Source: Lucinisca nassula (taxonomy: Eukaryota > Mollusca > Bivalvia > Lucinida > Lucinidae). From it: a stretch of DNA of 64,000 nt. The stretch is from contig CAUZLF010000734.1 of the NCBI GenBank assembly GCA_963580285.1, positions 61,970 to 125,969 of the forward strand, in the 5' to 3' direction. The notes beneath the pieces are model-generated. The model did no database searches and was not told where the DNA came from. It was given only the letters and a program-made list of their open reading frames with translations. The translations under genes were made by a program, and so were the position numbers. Below, piece after piece: positions 20,595 to 32,239 of the stretch. How positions within the stretch are numbered: the stretch's first letter is position 1; the number at the start of each line of letters is the position of its first letter.

Positions 20595-20900
20595 GCGATC
20601 GGAGCGTGATAGCTGAGTGGTTAGTGCACCTGCCTCTGATGCTAGAGGTTCCATGTTCGATCCCCGGCAGCAGCGATAAAATTTCGGTGTCCGAACACGC
20701 TCCATTGGCATCATTTGCAGGGATGAATGTCATAAAGTTCACCGTCCTTCGGATCGGGACGTTAACTGGAGGCCCCTGTGCAGGGGGAACCATCCCCTGT
20801 GCAGGTTAAAGATCCCTACCGTAATTACATGATTACTGTGAAGGCTTTCATCCTGCAAAACCTGGAGTGTATGTAATATACACCTGCGGTAATGGTCAAA
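20595..20900 (+). mobile_element. tRNA-derived SINE
   Basis: The head GTGATAGCTGAGTGGTTAGT (A-box) with GTTCGATCCCCGG (B-box) at about 20654-20666 resembles a tRNA. The body continues with 'gataaaatttcggtgtccga', 'cgtccttcggatcgggacgt' and 'ttacatgattactgtgaagg'. Related pieces are at 2370-2575 and 6905-7005, both on the minus strand. It splits a copy of the CCCCGTCAACA repeat (20425-20455 and 21183-21280). Confidence 0.7.
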
Positions 20901-20952
20901 TGTGACCAATGCAGTATCAGAAGATAGGATAGGATAGGACCATACGCTGTAC

Positions 20953-21052
20953 TTTGCCATATGTATTTGAACAGACAAGCCTGAGCAAACAGTGTAGACC
21001 CAGTGACGCCGCAAAACACGGCGTCTCATATGGGTCTGCATTATAGTTTGCC
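20953..21052. repeat. Foldback repeat, 'AAACAGTGTAGACCC' family
   Basis: GAGCAAACAGTGTAGACCCA and inverted GGGTCTGCATTATAGTTTGC flank a hairpin core GACGCCG/CGGCGTC. Related units occur at 36065-36132, 39264-39310, 41620-41660, 41874-41920, 43122-43188 and 43440-43500. Confidence 0.6.
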
Positions 21053-21182
21053 ACTCATACAGCTATTTTTGGCACAACTTTGGGTAAGAAATTATACTAA
21101 TCGATTGCAAGCAAATCAGTAATGATAATCATTTTTGCGGAATTTATCAATTAAATAACCGATTGTCCGATTAATCGTGCCA

Positions 21183-21284
21183 GCCTTAACTGTAAAGGTC
21201 ATTTTGGAGACGTTGCTTCCAATTTTGTGGGACATTTACCCGACATTGAGATGAAATGACATCTCAAGCCCTGTACCTCACAGG
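21183..21284 (+). repeat. 'CCCCGTCAACA' repeat, second part
   Basis: 'aaaggtcattttggagacgt' through 'atgacatctcaagccctg' continues the repeat begun at 20425-20455. Confidence 0.6.
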
Positions 21285-21720
21285 AGGCTATTGTACAAAC
21301 TGGATCATTATGGGATAAGAGGATCCACACTTAAGTGGGTTAGCTCATGGCTCTCTGGACGCACACAACAAGTTGTAGTCTTGATGGCCAAGCATCGGAT
21401 CCAGTCCCTGTTTTGTCTGGTGTCCCACAAGATTCAGTACTTGGACTGGTCCTTTTCTTGATATTTATTAACGATCTTCCTGATAAAATCAAAACTAAAC
21501 AACAGTCAATATCGTAGGTACCAGGCTTATAGTGATGCCGTGAAGAATTCTTTCTTCCCTAGAACTATTCCTCAGTGGAATAGTCTTCCCTCCTCTGTGG
21601 TAAATGCCAAATCTGCAGAGTTGTTCAAAGCTCGCATGGTGTAGATTGGGACTCAGAGATATGCGTTTTAGTACACCTCTGAAAGCAGATTGTAAATAGT
21701 TTTAAGAACTCATCCAGTGT
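21285..21720 (+). pseudogene. LINE RT remnant with internal deletion
   Basis: Close relative of the 3111-5077 LINE. It starts in the DKVPHRRLLHK-equivalent region, runs through VPQ..VLG (now with changes) to INDLPDKIK, then jumps directly to the C-terminal region before NSLPSSVVNAKSAELFKARM and a stop at about 21644. Roughly 800 bp of RT core are missing. The 3' UTR continues to about 21748, where an AGCTCACC element has inserted; the LINE end resumes at 24343. Confidence 0.75.
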
Positions 21721-21748
21721 TTTTTTTTTTATTTTGTTGTTGTTTTTT

Positions 21749-24310
21749 AGCTCACCAGAGCCAAAGGCTCCGGGGGAGCTTATAGGATAGGCAGTTGTCC
21801 GTCGTCTGGCGTCGTCGTCGTCGTCTGGCGTTAACATTTTCAAACGACATCTCCTCTGAAGCCCAAATTTCATCTGTATCATCCTTGGGCAGGGGGATTG
21901 AAAGTTTGTGTTTTTAATGAAAATCGGCTCATTAATTTGGTTGCTATGGCAACTTAGAGTGCCCATAGACTTATAATGGGGAAAATAGAAAAATGGCATT
22001 TACTGCCAAGCCTCTGCAGATATTTTGACAAAACTTTCAAAGAAATGTTCCATAGGCGATCTACTATCTGCTGTATGATTTTAGGCCTTCTGCTCATTTT
22101 TGTTGGTTGCCATGGAAACCAAAATAAAAAAAATAGACAAAAAATACTTAAAAAATCATCTTCTCAGAAACCATATGCTCTAGGAGGCTGAGACTATATG
22201 AAAATATTCACCATATTTGCCTTTACAGGTTTTGTGTTTTTTATGAAATTTGGCCTTTTAGTTTTGTTGCTATGGCAACTTAGAGTTTCCATTGACTTAT
22301 AATGGGGAAAACTGAAAAATGGCATTTACTGCCAAGTCATTGCAGATATTTTGACAAAACTTACATAAACATGTTCCTTGAGTAAACTTCTCTCAGCCAT
22401 ATGCTTTTATGTCAACCTGGGGGTCCCCTAGGTTGTGCCGGGGCCATGCCCCGCCCCCTCCACTTCATGAAATGCCTTATATCTCAGAATCCTAACAGAC
22501 CCCAACCCCTAAACCATATATATTCTTGTTCCTTATGATAAGATGCATTAAGTGACACCAACCTGGGGATCCCCCGGGATGTGCCGGGGACATGCCCTGC
22601 CCCCTCCATTTCATAAAATGCCATTTATCTCAGAAACCATTCAGATCCCCACCCCTAAACTATATTATATTCTTGTTCCTTATGCTAAGATGCATGAAGT
22701 GACACCAACCTGGGGGTCCCCCGGGATGTGCCGGGGACATGCCCCACCCCCTCCACTTCATAAAATGCCATTTATCTCGGAAACCATTGAGATCCCCACC
22801 CCTAAACCATATAATATTCTTGTTCCTTTTGATAAGATGGGCTCAGTGACACCAACCTGGGGGTCCCCTGGGGTTTGCCGGGGTCATGCCCCACCCCCTC
22901 CACTTCATAAAAGGCCCAATATCCCAGTAACCTTACAGATCCCCACCCCTAAACCATATATATTCTCGTCCATTATGATAAGACGCATTCAGTGACACCA
23001 ACCTGGGGGTCCCCAGGGATGTTCTGGGGCCATGCCCCACCCCCTCCAAATCATACTAGAGCTGCTGCCTAACGGGCGCCAATTATACCCCCGCTACCGA
23101 CAATTTTTTACAAGTATTTGACCTTGAGGAAGGTCAACGTAAAGGTCAAGGTCAGGTTTGTGTATATCAATCTTAAGTACTAGTGGCAAGGTGTGTGGTG
23201 TGTGAATATTATAGAAATCGGTCAAAGAATAAGGAAGTTATGAGCAATGTTAAAGTTTTTTGTAACAGACCGACGACAGACGATTTGTAACGGACCGACG
23301 ACGACAAGCTGACTCCTATATACCCCCTTCAAACTTCGTTTGCGGGGGTATAAATATCACAATATCTTGGAAACCTTACAGATCTCCACCCCTAAACCAT
23401 ATATATGCTTGTTCCTTATGATAAGACACATTCATTGACACCAACCTGGGGGTCTCCCAGGGCCTTGTCCCACCCCTGCACTTCAGAAAAGGCCTTATAT
23501 CTCAGAAACTTGTCAGAGCCCCAACCCTAAACCATATATATTCATCTTCCTTATGATAAGACGCATTCGGTGACACCAGCTTGTGAGTCCCTGGGGCATG
23601 CCCGGGCCATGCCCCACCGCTTGACTTCATTAAAAGCCATATATCTCAGAAATCGTTCAGCTCCCCACCCCTAAACCATATATATTCTTGTTCCTTATGA
23701 TAATACTCGTTCAGTCACACCAACTTGGGGTCTCTTTTTGCTGAGGCAATGTGCCCCGCACTTCCACTTTATAAAAGGTCATATATTTCAGAAACCATTC
23801 AAATCCCCACCCCATAATCATATATGTTCTTGTTCCTTATTATTAGCACACCTACTGTAGGGGTGTCCGCAGGGGCCTTTCCACTTCATAAAAGGGCCTC
23901 ATATCTCAGAAACTGTTCAGATTCCCACCCCTAAACCATATATATACTTGATCCTTATGATAAGACACATTTAGGGACAGCAATCTTGGGCTTTCCTGGG
24001 ATCGACAGGGCATGCTCCAACCCCTCCACTGTTTAAGAGGCCTTATATATCCAGCCATACAGATCCCCACTGCTAAACCATCCTAGTGTGATAAGACATT
24101 TAGTGATAACCAACCATTGGGTCCATTCCCCACCCCTCTACTTCATTAAAGACCTAATGTTTCATATACTGAATCCACATGGGTGCTCATTTGGATATGG
24201 GGGTTCTCTTGGCAGATTAAAATGATATCATATTATAATACATGGCTGCAATTTGGCAGTGCCCACCTGAGCTCTGGTGAGCATAGTGGCCCATGGGCCT
24301 CTTGTTTTTG
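21749..24310 (+). mobile_element. AGCTCACC VNTR element, copy 1
   Basis: The left end is AGCTCACCAGAGCC followed by 'aaggctccgggggagctt'. The right end reads GAGCTCTGGTGAGCATAGTG then 'gcccatgggcctcttg', so GCTCACCAGAGC is inverted at both ends. The interior has a ~300-bp block repeated twice ('ttgctatggcaacttagagt', 'aaaatggcatttactgccaa'), then about ten tandem units of ~147 bp ('gacaccaacctgggggtccc', 'aaaccatatatattcttgtt'). No transposase or reliable ORF; open frames inside the array are by-products of the repeat. It lies inside the T-rich tail of a LINE. Confidence 0.8.
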
Positions 24311-24342
24311 TTTTGTTTTTTGGGGGGGGGGGGGGGGGGGGG

Positions 24343-24425
24343 GGGCTAAATTCTAAATTAAGCGCACCACCCAACTGAGGTAATGGCCAAGTATGACAGA
24401 CTCAGTATATAAAGATAGATAGTCG
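24343..24425 (+). repeat. LINE 3' end resumed after insertion
   Basis: 'ctaaattctaaattaagcgc' through 'gactcagtatataaagatag' matches the 5380-5460 tail. It is the continuation of the 21285-21748 LINE. A 22-25 nt G run (24318-24343) marks the junction. Confidence 0.7.
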
Positions 24426-24722
24426 CCCAATGAAACCAATAGGGTTTATTAGCATGGATGGTCTGCCTCGCACCGCGGTTCCTGGACAGACTTAGATTTT
24501 GAAGTGCAATATAAGTATCATGTGTTTTGTAGTAGGGAAATGCACATACGATTTACTTAGGTACCAGGAGACTATAGGCAGCGATAAAATGCCTTGTAGA
24601 TATACAACAACAATGCTTAGATCCTCTAAGCGGTTTACCAGTACTAGTGTGCGGGCCAGATTCAGCTCTGCGTGGAAGCATCATGCAGCCCATATATTTT
24701 TTCAAGCCCCTATGGGCGGGGG
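24425..24722 (+). repeat. 'CCCCGTCAACA' family repeat, 3' part
   Basis: Contains 'cgcccaatgaaaccaatagg', 'tcctctaagcggtttaccag', 'tggaagcatcatgcagccca' and ends 'cccctatgggcgggggccg', as in the 59440-59755 copy. Confidence 0.65.
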
Positions 24723-24731
24723 CCGTATGAC

Positions 24732-25700
24732 AAGATTCCAGGACAAAATCCCCCCAGACATAATCCCCCTGGACAAAAACCCCCTTTTTGTAAAGGTGGA
24801 CAAAATCCCCCCTGACATTTGTTCAGGTGGACAAAATCCCCCTGGACAAAATCCCCACCGGACATAATCCCCCCTGCTCTTTATAAAGGTGGACAGTATC
24901 CCGCACACCTCCACATGAGGTTTACTTTCATTCGAGTTTCGAGTATCGAGTTGAAGATTTCGAGTTATAAACTTCGAGTTTCGAGTTGAAAACTTCGAGT
25001 TTCGAGTTTAAAAGTTCGAGTTTCGAGTTCAAGATTTCGAGCTTCGAGTTGAAAACTTTGAGTTTCAAGTTGTAAACTTCGAGTTTCTTTTGAAAATCAG
25101 TCTGTCGTTTTGAAAACTGCAGATTCCATATCAGATTTGGTGCAGTACTATTAAAGCTATATTGGTGCTCATGGAGAAATTATTGCCCGTCAACACTATA
25201 GGTCATTTTGGAGACGTTGCTTGCAAGATCAAAGTAAAAAGGGCATAATTGTATTAACTTTTTGTAATTGTACATGTGTGTTTTGGGGTTTTATGGACCT
25301 CTCAAGTCTCAACCCATTAGGATTATGTCTGGCATGATCAGTTAACCTAACCCAGTTCCAGACACAATTAGATTCCTGATCTTAGATTCCTGATCTGTAT
25401 TGATTCTTGACCATTGCCTTCACTTCTATGCTAGAACCTCTACCATTACGAAAAACGCCTGTTCAAATAAATGGACATATTCCAATAACAAATTCCAATA
25501 TTTTTCATATTTCTGCTCAAAAACATACATTGTGGGTAGTGGAAGGATAATTAACTAGAACAATTTAGAGCAAGTGTGATTTTGTATGGGGGGCGTGGGG
25601 GTTGTCCAACCTGATGGGGGATTTTGTCCGGGGGGGCATTTTGTCCGCCTTTACAAAAAGGGGGGATTTCGTCCGGGGTGGATTTTGTCTGGCTACCGTA
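24732..25700. mobile_element. Foldback DNA element with tandem GGACAAAATCCCCC arms
   Basis: The left arm (about 24738-24905) has about seven units of the GGACAAAATCCCCCC type. The right arm (about 25608-25693) has the inverted form (GGGGGATTTTGTCCGG). CCGTATGACAAG occurs immediately outside on both sides (about 24722-24733 and 25696-25707), a candidate target duplication of up to 12 bp. The interior has a run of 'ttcgagtttcgagtt' repeats (24930-25085) and no ORF. The design parallels the 650-2026 element. Confidence 0.65.
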
Positions 25701-26063
25701 TGACAAGGTACATGTACCAGTCCAGAAAATATTCATATTTTGGTGATAAAATCACCATTATGTTTGAATAGGTATCCACAATGTACATTTAGCTCTTAAG
25801 AGCGAGGGAGGGGAGGCCACTAACTAACTACCAGGTGATTCCTGTGGTGATTTCGGTCTTTCCGATGCAACTTTTAGACCGTTTTTATTTGATCACTAGT
25901 AGTGAAATGCTGCCTAGAACAATCTTTTCAGTGCATGGTCACCATTTTGACTGTGGCAACAAATCTTACATTTCTTATTGTTAAAAAATAGATAAAAAAA
26001 AAAAAAAAAAAAGTTCCTACCTTATTGTTGGTCTTAAAGCCCAATGAAAAATGCTGTTTTAAA

Positions 26064-26150
26064 ACAACAATATTGGTTGAAATATTTTGAGAGTAATTCA
26101 GCCTTAGCCACACTTTGGCAACTATGGCACACTGGCTGGTGGCGCTGTAG
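26064..26150 (+). repeat. ~85-bp segment shared with the 5' end of the LINE at 35490-35575
   Basis: From 'caatattggttgaaatattt' to 'ggctggtggcgctgt' this is almost identical to 35488-35573. The other copy lies at the upstream end of a minus-strand LINE, so this may be an isolated fragment of that LINE's 5' region or a repeat both carry. 25701-26063 otherwise holds no feature beyond an A-run. Confidence 0.6.
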
Positions 26151-26777
26151 TCAACTATATGACATACCTCATTGGATTTCAGTGCAGACGTATATGTGGG
26201 TATTTGTTAACTGCCCCATTTACCCACAAACTTTACTAGTGAGTAGAAAATAATGTATATACCCTTGTAAATGCCTCTTTTACTTAGATATTAAGTCGTT
26301 TAAAAGGGTATTTGTTACACAGTAATAATAATAATAATAATAACTAGATGTCTCCCCCGTTTTTGACTGCTACGTATAACCTTGACATTGGAGGTATTGA
26401 GCTGGGTCTTGTGTGCAACACATCATCTAATGAAGATGAACATTTCTGCATAGTAACTTTAAAAATGTTCACAGAAAAATAAAAAAGTTATTGGCCGTAA
26501 ACAAAAAAAGCACTTTTTTACCTTTGACCTCTAAGTATGGCCTTGACCTTTGCGGTACAACACATCGTCTCATGATGGTTAACATTTCTGCCAAGTAATT
26601 TCATAATCCATCAAAGAATAAGGAAGTTATTGACTGTCCTTTTTTTTACCTTTGACCTCTAGGTATGACCTTGACATTGGAGGTATGGACCTTGGTCTTG
26701 CACATGACTCATGGTCCAACTTTCAAGCCTCTAGCTCCAATAGTTTTTGAGATATCTTGCTGACAAGATTTTATTAA

Positions 26778-29458
26778 AACAAGAAGCCCATGGGCCACAA
26801 TGCTCACCAGAGCTCAGGGGGCCACTGCCCACTGGCAGCAATGTATTTTAATTAACCATGGAAGCCCTGCTCCCAAGGCTGCTACAGATAAAATTTTGAC
26901 CCAATCAGACTAGTGGTTTCAGAGGTCTGATGTCGCTTGAAGACAACAGATGACAGTTGACAATTTCCCACCTGTGGCAATAGGCCAAAAAGAACATTAT
27001 TAAAGGAACATTTCTATGAAAGTTTGACAAAATATCTTGAGAGGCATTAATGTCATTTTTCAATTTTCCCCATAAGTCAATGGAAACTCTTAACTTGCCA
27101 TAGCAAACAAACCAATGAGCCAAATTTCATAAACCAGAGCTCAGGTGGGCACTGCCCAATGGAGCCCTGATTGGTGTCACTAAATGGGTCTTATAAAAAG
27201 GAACAGAGACATATATGGTTTAGCGGTGGGGATATATGTATGGTTCCTGAGACGTAAGGCCTTTTAAGCAATGGAGGGATTCGGGCATGGCAGATCTCAG
27301 AAAAGCCAAAGATTGTTGTCACTGAATATGTTTTATCATAAAGATCAAGAATATATATGGTTAGATGGTGGGGATCTGAACGGTTTCTGAGATATGAGGC
27401 CCTTTTATGAAGTGGAAGGGAGAGAAATGGCCCCTGCGGACCCCTCAAGACAGGGGTGACTGAATGTGTCTAATAACAATGAACAAGAATATATGTGATT
27501 ATAGGATGGGGATTTGAATGGTTTCTGAGATATATGGCCTATTATTAAGTGGAGTCTTATCATCAGGAACAAGAATATATATGGTTTAGGGTGGGGATCT
27601 GAACGGTTTCTGAGATATATGGATTTTAAGGGGTGGGGCATGGCCCGTGGAACCCCGGGGGGACCCCCATGCTGGTGTCACTGTTTGCGTCTTATCATAA
27701 GGAACAAGAATATATATGGTTTAGGGGTGGGCTCTGAACAGTTTCTCAGATATATGGTCTTTTGTGAAGTCGAGGGGTGGAGTATGGCCTGGGCACAACC
27801 TGGGTGACCCCTAGGTTGGTGTCACTGAATGTGTCTTATCATAAGGAACAAGAATATATATGGTTTTGGGGTGGGGATCTGTAAGGTTTCTGGAATATTT
27901 AGCCTTTTATGAAGTGGAGGGGGTTGGGCATGGCCCCACGCACATCCCGGGGGACCCCCAAGTTGGTGTCACTGAATGCGACTTATCATAAGGAACGAGA
28001 ATATATATGGTTTAGGGGTGGGGATCTGTAAGTTTACTGGTGTCACTGTTTGCGTCTTATCATAAGGAACAAGAATATATATGGTTTAGGGGTTGGCTCT
28101 GAACAGTTTCTCAGATATATGGTCTTTTGTGAAGTCGAGGGGTGGAGTGTGGCCCGGGCACAACCTGGGTGACCCCTAGGTTGGTGTCACTGAATGTGTC
28201 TTATCATAAGGAACAAGAATATATATGGTTTTGGGGTGGGGATCTGTAAGGTTTCTGGAATATTTAGCCTTTTATGAAGTGGAGGGGGTTGGGCATGGCC
28301 CCACGCACATCCCGGGGGACCCCCAAGTTGGTGTCACTGAGTGCGACTTATCATAAGGAACGAGAATATATATGGTTTAGGGGTGGGGATCTGTAAGGTT
28401 ACTGGGATATTGGGCCTTTTATGAAGTGGTGGGGGTGGGGCATGGCCCCGGCACATCCCGGGGAACCCCAAGGTTGGTGTCACTGAGTCATCTTATCATA
28501 AGAAACAAAAGTATCTATGGTTTTGGGGTGGGGATCTCAATGGTTTCTGAGATAAATGGCATTTTATGAAGTGGAGGGGGTGAGGCATGTCCCCGGCACA
28601 TCCCGGGGGACCCCCAGGTTGGTGTCACTTAATGCATCTTATCATAAGGAACAAGAATATATATGATTTAGGGGTTGGGATCTGTAAGGTATCTGAGATA
28701 TAAGGCATTTTATGAAGTGGAGAGGGCGGGGCATGGCCCCGGCACAACCTAGGGGATCCCCAGGTTGACATAAAAGCATTATGGCTGAGAGAAGTTTACT
28801 CAAGGAACATGTCCATGTTAGTTTTGTCAAAATATCTGCAATGACTTGGCAGTAAATGCCATTTTTCAGTTTTCCCCATTATAAGTCAATGGAAACTCTA
28901 AGTTGCCATAGCAACAAAACTAAAAGGCCAAATTTCATAAAAAACACAAAACCTGTAAAGGCAAATATGATGAATATTTTCATAAAGTCTCAGCCTCCTA
29001 GAGCATATGGTTTCTGAGGAGATGATTTTTTAAGTATTTTTTTTTCTATTTTTTGCATTTTGGTTTCCATGGCAACCAATAAAAATGAACAGAAGGCCTA
29101 AAATCATACGGCAGATAGTAGATTGCCTATGGAACATTTCTATGCAAGTTTTGTCAAAATATCTGCAGAGGCTTGGCAGTAAATGCCATTTTTCAATTTT
29201 CCCCATTATAAGTCTATGGAAACAACAAGTTGCCATAGCAACCAAACTAATGAGCCGATTTTCATAAAAAAACACAAACTTTCAATCCCCCAGCCCAAGG
29301 ATGCTACAGATAAAATTTGGGCCCAATCGGCCCAGTGGCTTCAGAGGAGATGTTGTTTGAAAGTGTTGACGACGACGACATACGACGGACGACAGACGAC
29401 AACGACGGACAACTGCCTATCCTATAAGCTCCCCCGGAGCCTTCGGCTCTGGTGAGCT
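26778..29458 (-). mobile_element. AGCTCACC VNTR element, copy 2 (minus strand)
   Basis: Reverse-oriented full copy: 'aacaagaagcccatgggcca' at the left and 'cttcggctctggtgagct' at the right. The ~147-bp VNTR occupies about 27170-28770. A ~364-bp block (27675-28037) is repeated almost exactly at 28039-28400. Host array sequence matches up on either side (gattttattaaaa before, aaaaaattcaaagggc after), so it inserted in an A/T-run. Confidence 0.8.
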
Positions 29459-29462
29459 AAAA

Positions 29463-30950
29463 AATTCAAAGGGCAATAACTCTTGAAAGGGGCATAATCC
29501 GGATGAGAAAAAAATACGCGTCAGCTTATTTTCCATTAGGAATGCATATATGAAATTTCAAAACCATAGCATACACAGTTCTAAAGTTATGCTATGCATC
29601 ACTTTTAGCATTCATTACAATGGGCACAAATTACCAAAATGACAAAGGGCCATAACTCGCAAAGTATTTTTCGGAATTTTGTCAAAAGTTAATCAGTTCA
29701 TATACTCATCACCACCAATATACTCAACAACTTTCAAGGCTCTAGCTCCAATAGTGTTTTGAGAAATTTTGCTGACAAGATTTTATTACAAAAATTTCAA
29801 AGGGCAATAACTCTTGAAAGGGGCATAATCCAGACGAGAAAAAAAATACGGGTCCGCTAATTTTTCATGAGGAACCCATATATGAAATTTCAAAACCCTA
29901 GCATACACGGTTCTAAAGTTATGCTATGCATCACTTTTAGCATACATTACAATGGGCACAAATTACCAAAATGACAAAGGGCCATAACTCACAAAGTATT
30001 TTTTGGAATTTTGTCAAAAGTTAATCAGTTCATATACTCATCACCACCAATATATTCACCAACTTTCAAGCCTCTAGCTCCAATAGTTTTTGAGATATCT
30101 TGCTGACAAGATTTTATTAAAAAAATTTCAAAGGGCAATAACTCTTGAAAGGGGCATAATCCTGACGAGAAAAATAATACGCGTCAGCTTATTTTCCATC
30201 AGAAATGCATATATGAAATTTCAAAACTATAGCATACACGGTTCTAAAGTTATGCTATGCATCACTTTTAGCATACATTACAATGGGCACAAATTACTAA
30301 AATGACAAAGGGCCATAACTCACAAAGTATTTTTCGGAATTTTGTCATAAGTTAATCAGTTCATCTACTCATCACCAACAATCTATTCACCAACTTTCAA
30401 GGCTTTAGCTCCAATAGTTTTTGAGATATCTTGCTGACAAAATTTTATTTAAAAAATTTCAAAGGGCAATAACTCTTGAAAGGGGCATATTCCGGACGAG
30501 AAAAAAAATACGTGTCAGCTAATTTTCCATGAGGAATCCATATATGAAATTTCAAAACCCTAGCATACACAGTTCTAAAGTTATGCTATGCATCACTTTT
30601 AGCATACATTACAATGGGCACAAATTACCAAAATGACAAAGGGCCATAACTCACAAAGTATTTTTCGGAATTTTGTCAAAAGTTAATCAGTTCATCTACT
30701 CATCACCATCAATATACTCACCAACTTTCAAGGCTCTAGCTCCAATAGTTTTTTAGATATCTTGCTGACATGATTTTATTAAAAAAAAAAAAATTCAAAG
30801 GGCAATAACTCTTGAAGGGGGCATAATTCGGACGAGAAAATAAATACGTGTCAGCTAATTTTCCATGAGGAATCCATATATGAAATTTCAAAACCCTAGC
30901 ATACACGGTTCTTTAGTTATGCTATGCATCAAAAGCGTAATCGACGGACG
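29463..30950 (+). repeat. Tandem array, ~330-bp unit, 4.5 copies
   Basis: Units begin at about 29463, 29793, 30122, 30455 and 30790 with TTTCAAAGGGCAATAACTCT. Each includes 'gttatgctatgcatcacttt' and 'aatgacaaagggccataact'. Highly similar copies, no ORF. Confidence 0.85.
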
Positions 30951-31019
30951 AAGGGACAAACGAACCAGAACCAATATACCCCTCCAACTTTTTCAAAGTT
31001 GGGGGCATAATAATAAAGT

Positions 31020-31830
31020 TATTGACAGAACACAAAAAAGGCCCTTTTTTACCTTTAACCTCTATGTATGACCTTGACCTTTCAGGTATTAAACTGGGTC
31101 ATGGGTGCAACACATCATCTCATGGTGGTTAACATTTCTGCCTAGCAATTTCAAAATCCATCTGAAAATAAGAAAGTTATTGACCAAACACGAAAAAAGG
31201 CCCCTTTTTTACCTTTGACCTCTATGTATGACCTTGACATTTTAGGTACCAAACTGAATCATGCATGCAACACATCGTCCCATAATAGTCAACATGTTTG
31301 CCAAGTAACTTCAAATTCTATAGGTATTGACAAAACCCGAAAAAAGGCCCCTTTTTTTACCTTTGACCTCTAAGTATGACCTTGACCTTTGAGGTACCAA
31401 CCTGGGTCATGCACGCAACAAATCGCCTTATATTGGTTCACATTTCTGCCATGTGATTTCAAAATCCATCTCAAAATAAGAAAGTTTTTGACCAAATACG
31501 AAAAAAAGGCCCACTTTTTGACCTTTGACCTCTAAGTATGACCTTGACCTTTGAGGTACCGACCTGCCTCATGTGCACCACACATCGTCTCATGATTGTT
31601 AATAATTATGCCAAGTAATTTTAAAATCCATCTCAAAATAAGAAAGTTATTGACCAAATACGAAAAAAAGGCCCCTTTTTTTACCTTTGACCTCTAAGTA
31701 TGACCTTGACCTTTAAGGTACCAACTTGCCTCATGCGCACCACACATCTTCTTATGGTTGTTAATATTTCTGCCGAGTAATCTTAAAATCCATCAAAAAA
31801 TAAGAAAGTTATTGACCGGACACGATTTGC
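31020..31830 (+). repeat. Tandem array, ~160-bp unit, about five copies
   Basis: Units share 'ttttacctttgacctctaag', 'tatgaccttgacctttgagg' and 'aaaataagaaagttattgac'. Older relatives lie at 26380-26720. 31831-32088 is the element's terminal part, with an ACAGACGGACAGACAGACG run. Confidence 0.8.
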
Positions 31831-32239
31831 CCATACATATATACATACCAACAAACTTCCTAGGGAGATAATTCAAAAAGTATAAATGCGAGAGTTATGG
31901 TTCTTGCGCACTGCACGTCGTCTAATGCTGATTAATATTTATACGAAGTTTCGTGAAGATAGCTCGGTTTTCAAGTTACAGAGCGGACACGGATGTGTGA
32001 CAGACGGACAGACAGACGCCCGGGGGAAAAACAATATGTCTCACCGAAAAAAAATTTTTCGGGGGAGACATGATAATAATGACTTTATTTATAGAGAAGG
32101 CCCAGTTGGACATACGTCCAATCTTCCCTGGGGTCCTCTTTTGAAACATATACAAACATACAATATTTACAACATTTACAAAGATGATGACATAAATTAA
32201 GCATAGCTAGAACATGTTCTGGAAAAGGTTAGAAGCACT

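Larger units (their letters stand above)
26343..32088. mobile_element. Tandem-array element bounded by TGTCTCCCC / GGGGAGACA
   Basis: The left end is AGATGTCTCCCCCGTTTTTG and the right end reads AAATTTTTCGGGGGAGACAT, an inverted pair. The interior consists of two arrays of short protein-free repeats (26380-26760 and 31020-31830; 29463-30950). The phrases 'gacctctaagtatgaccttg' and 'gacggacagacagacgccc' are of a type common in bivalve repeats. It is interrupted by a reverse AGCTCACC element at 26778-29458. No ORF. Confidence 0.6.

Noticed and set aside
20595..20670. Functional tRNA-Ser-like gene
   Set aside because: Promoter boxes only; the acceptor arm does not close and the SINE body continues.
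22552..22995. 147-codon open frame in AGCTCACC copy 1
   Set aside because: Period matches the ~147-bp VNTR, a multiple of three, so the frame stays open by repetition; other copies break it.
29463..30950. CRISPR-like or gene array
   Set aside because: Contiguous ~330-bp tandem units with no spacers, in a eukaryotic repeat context.
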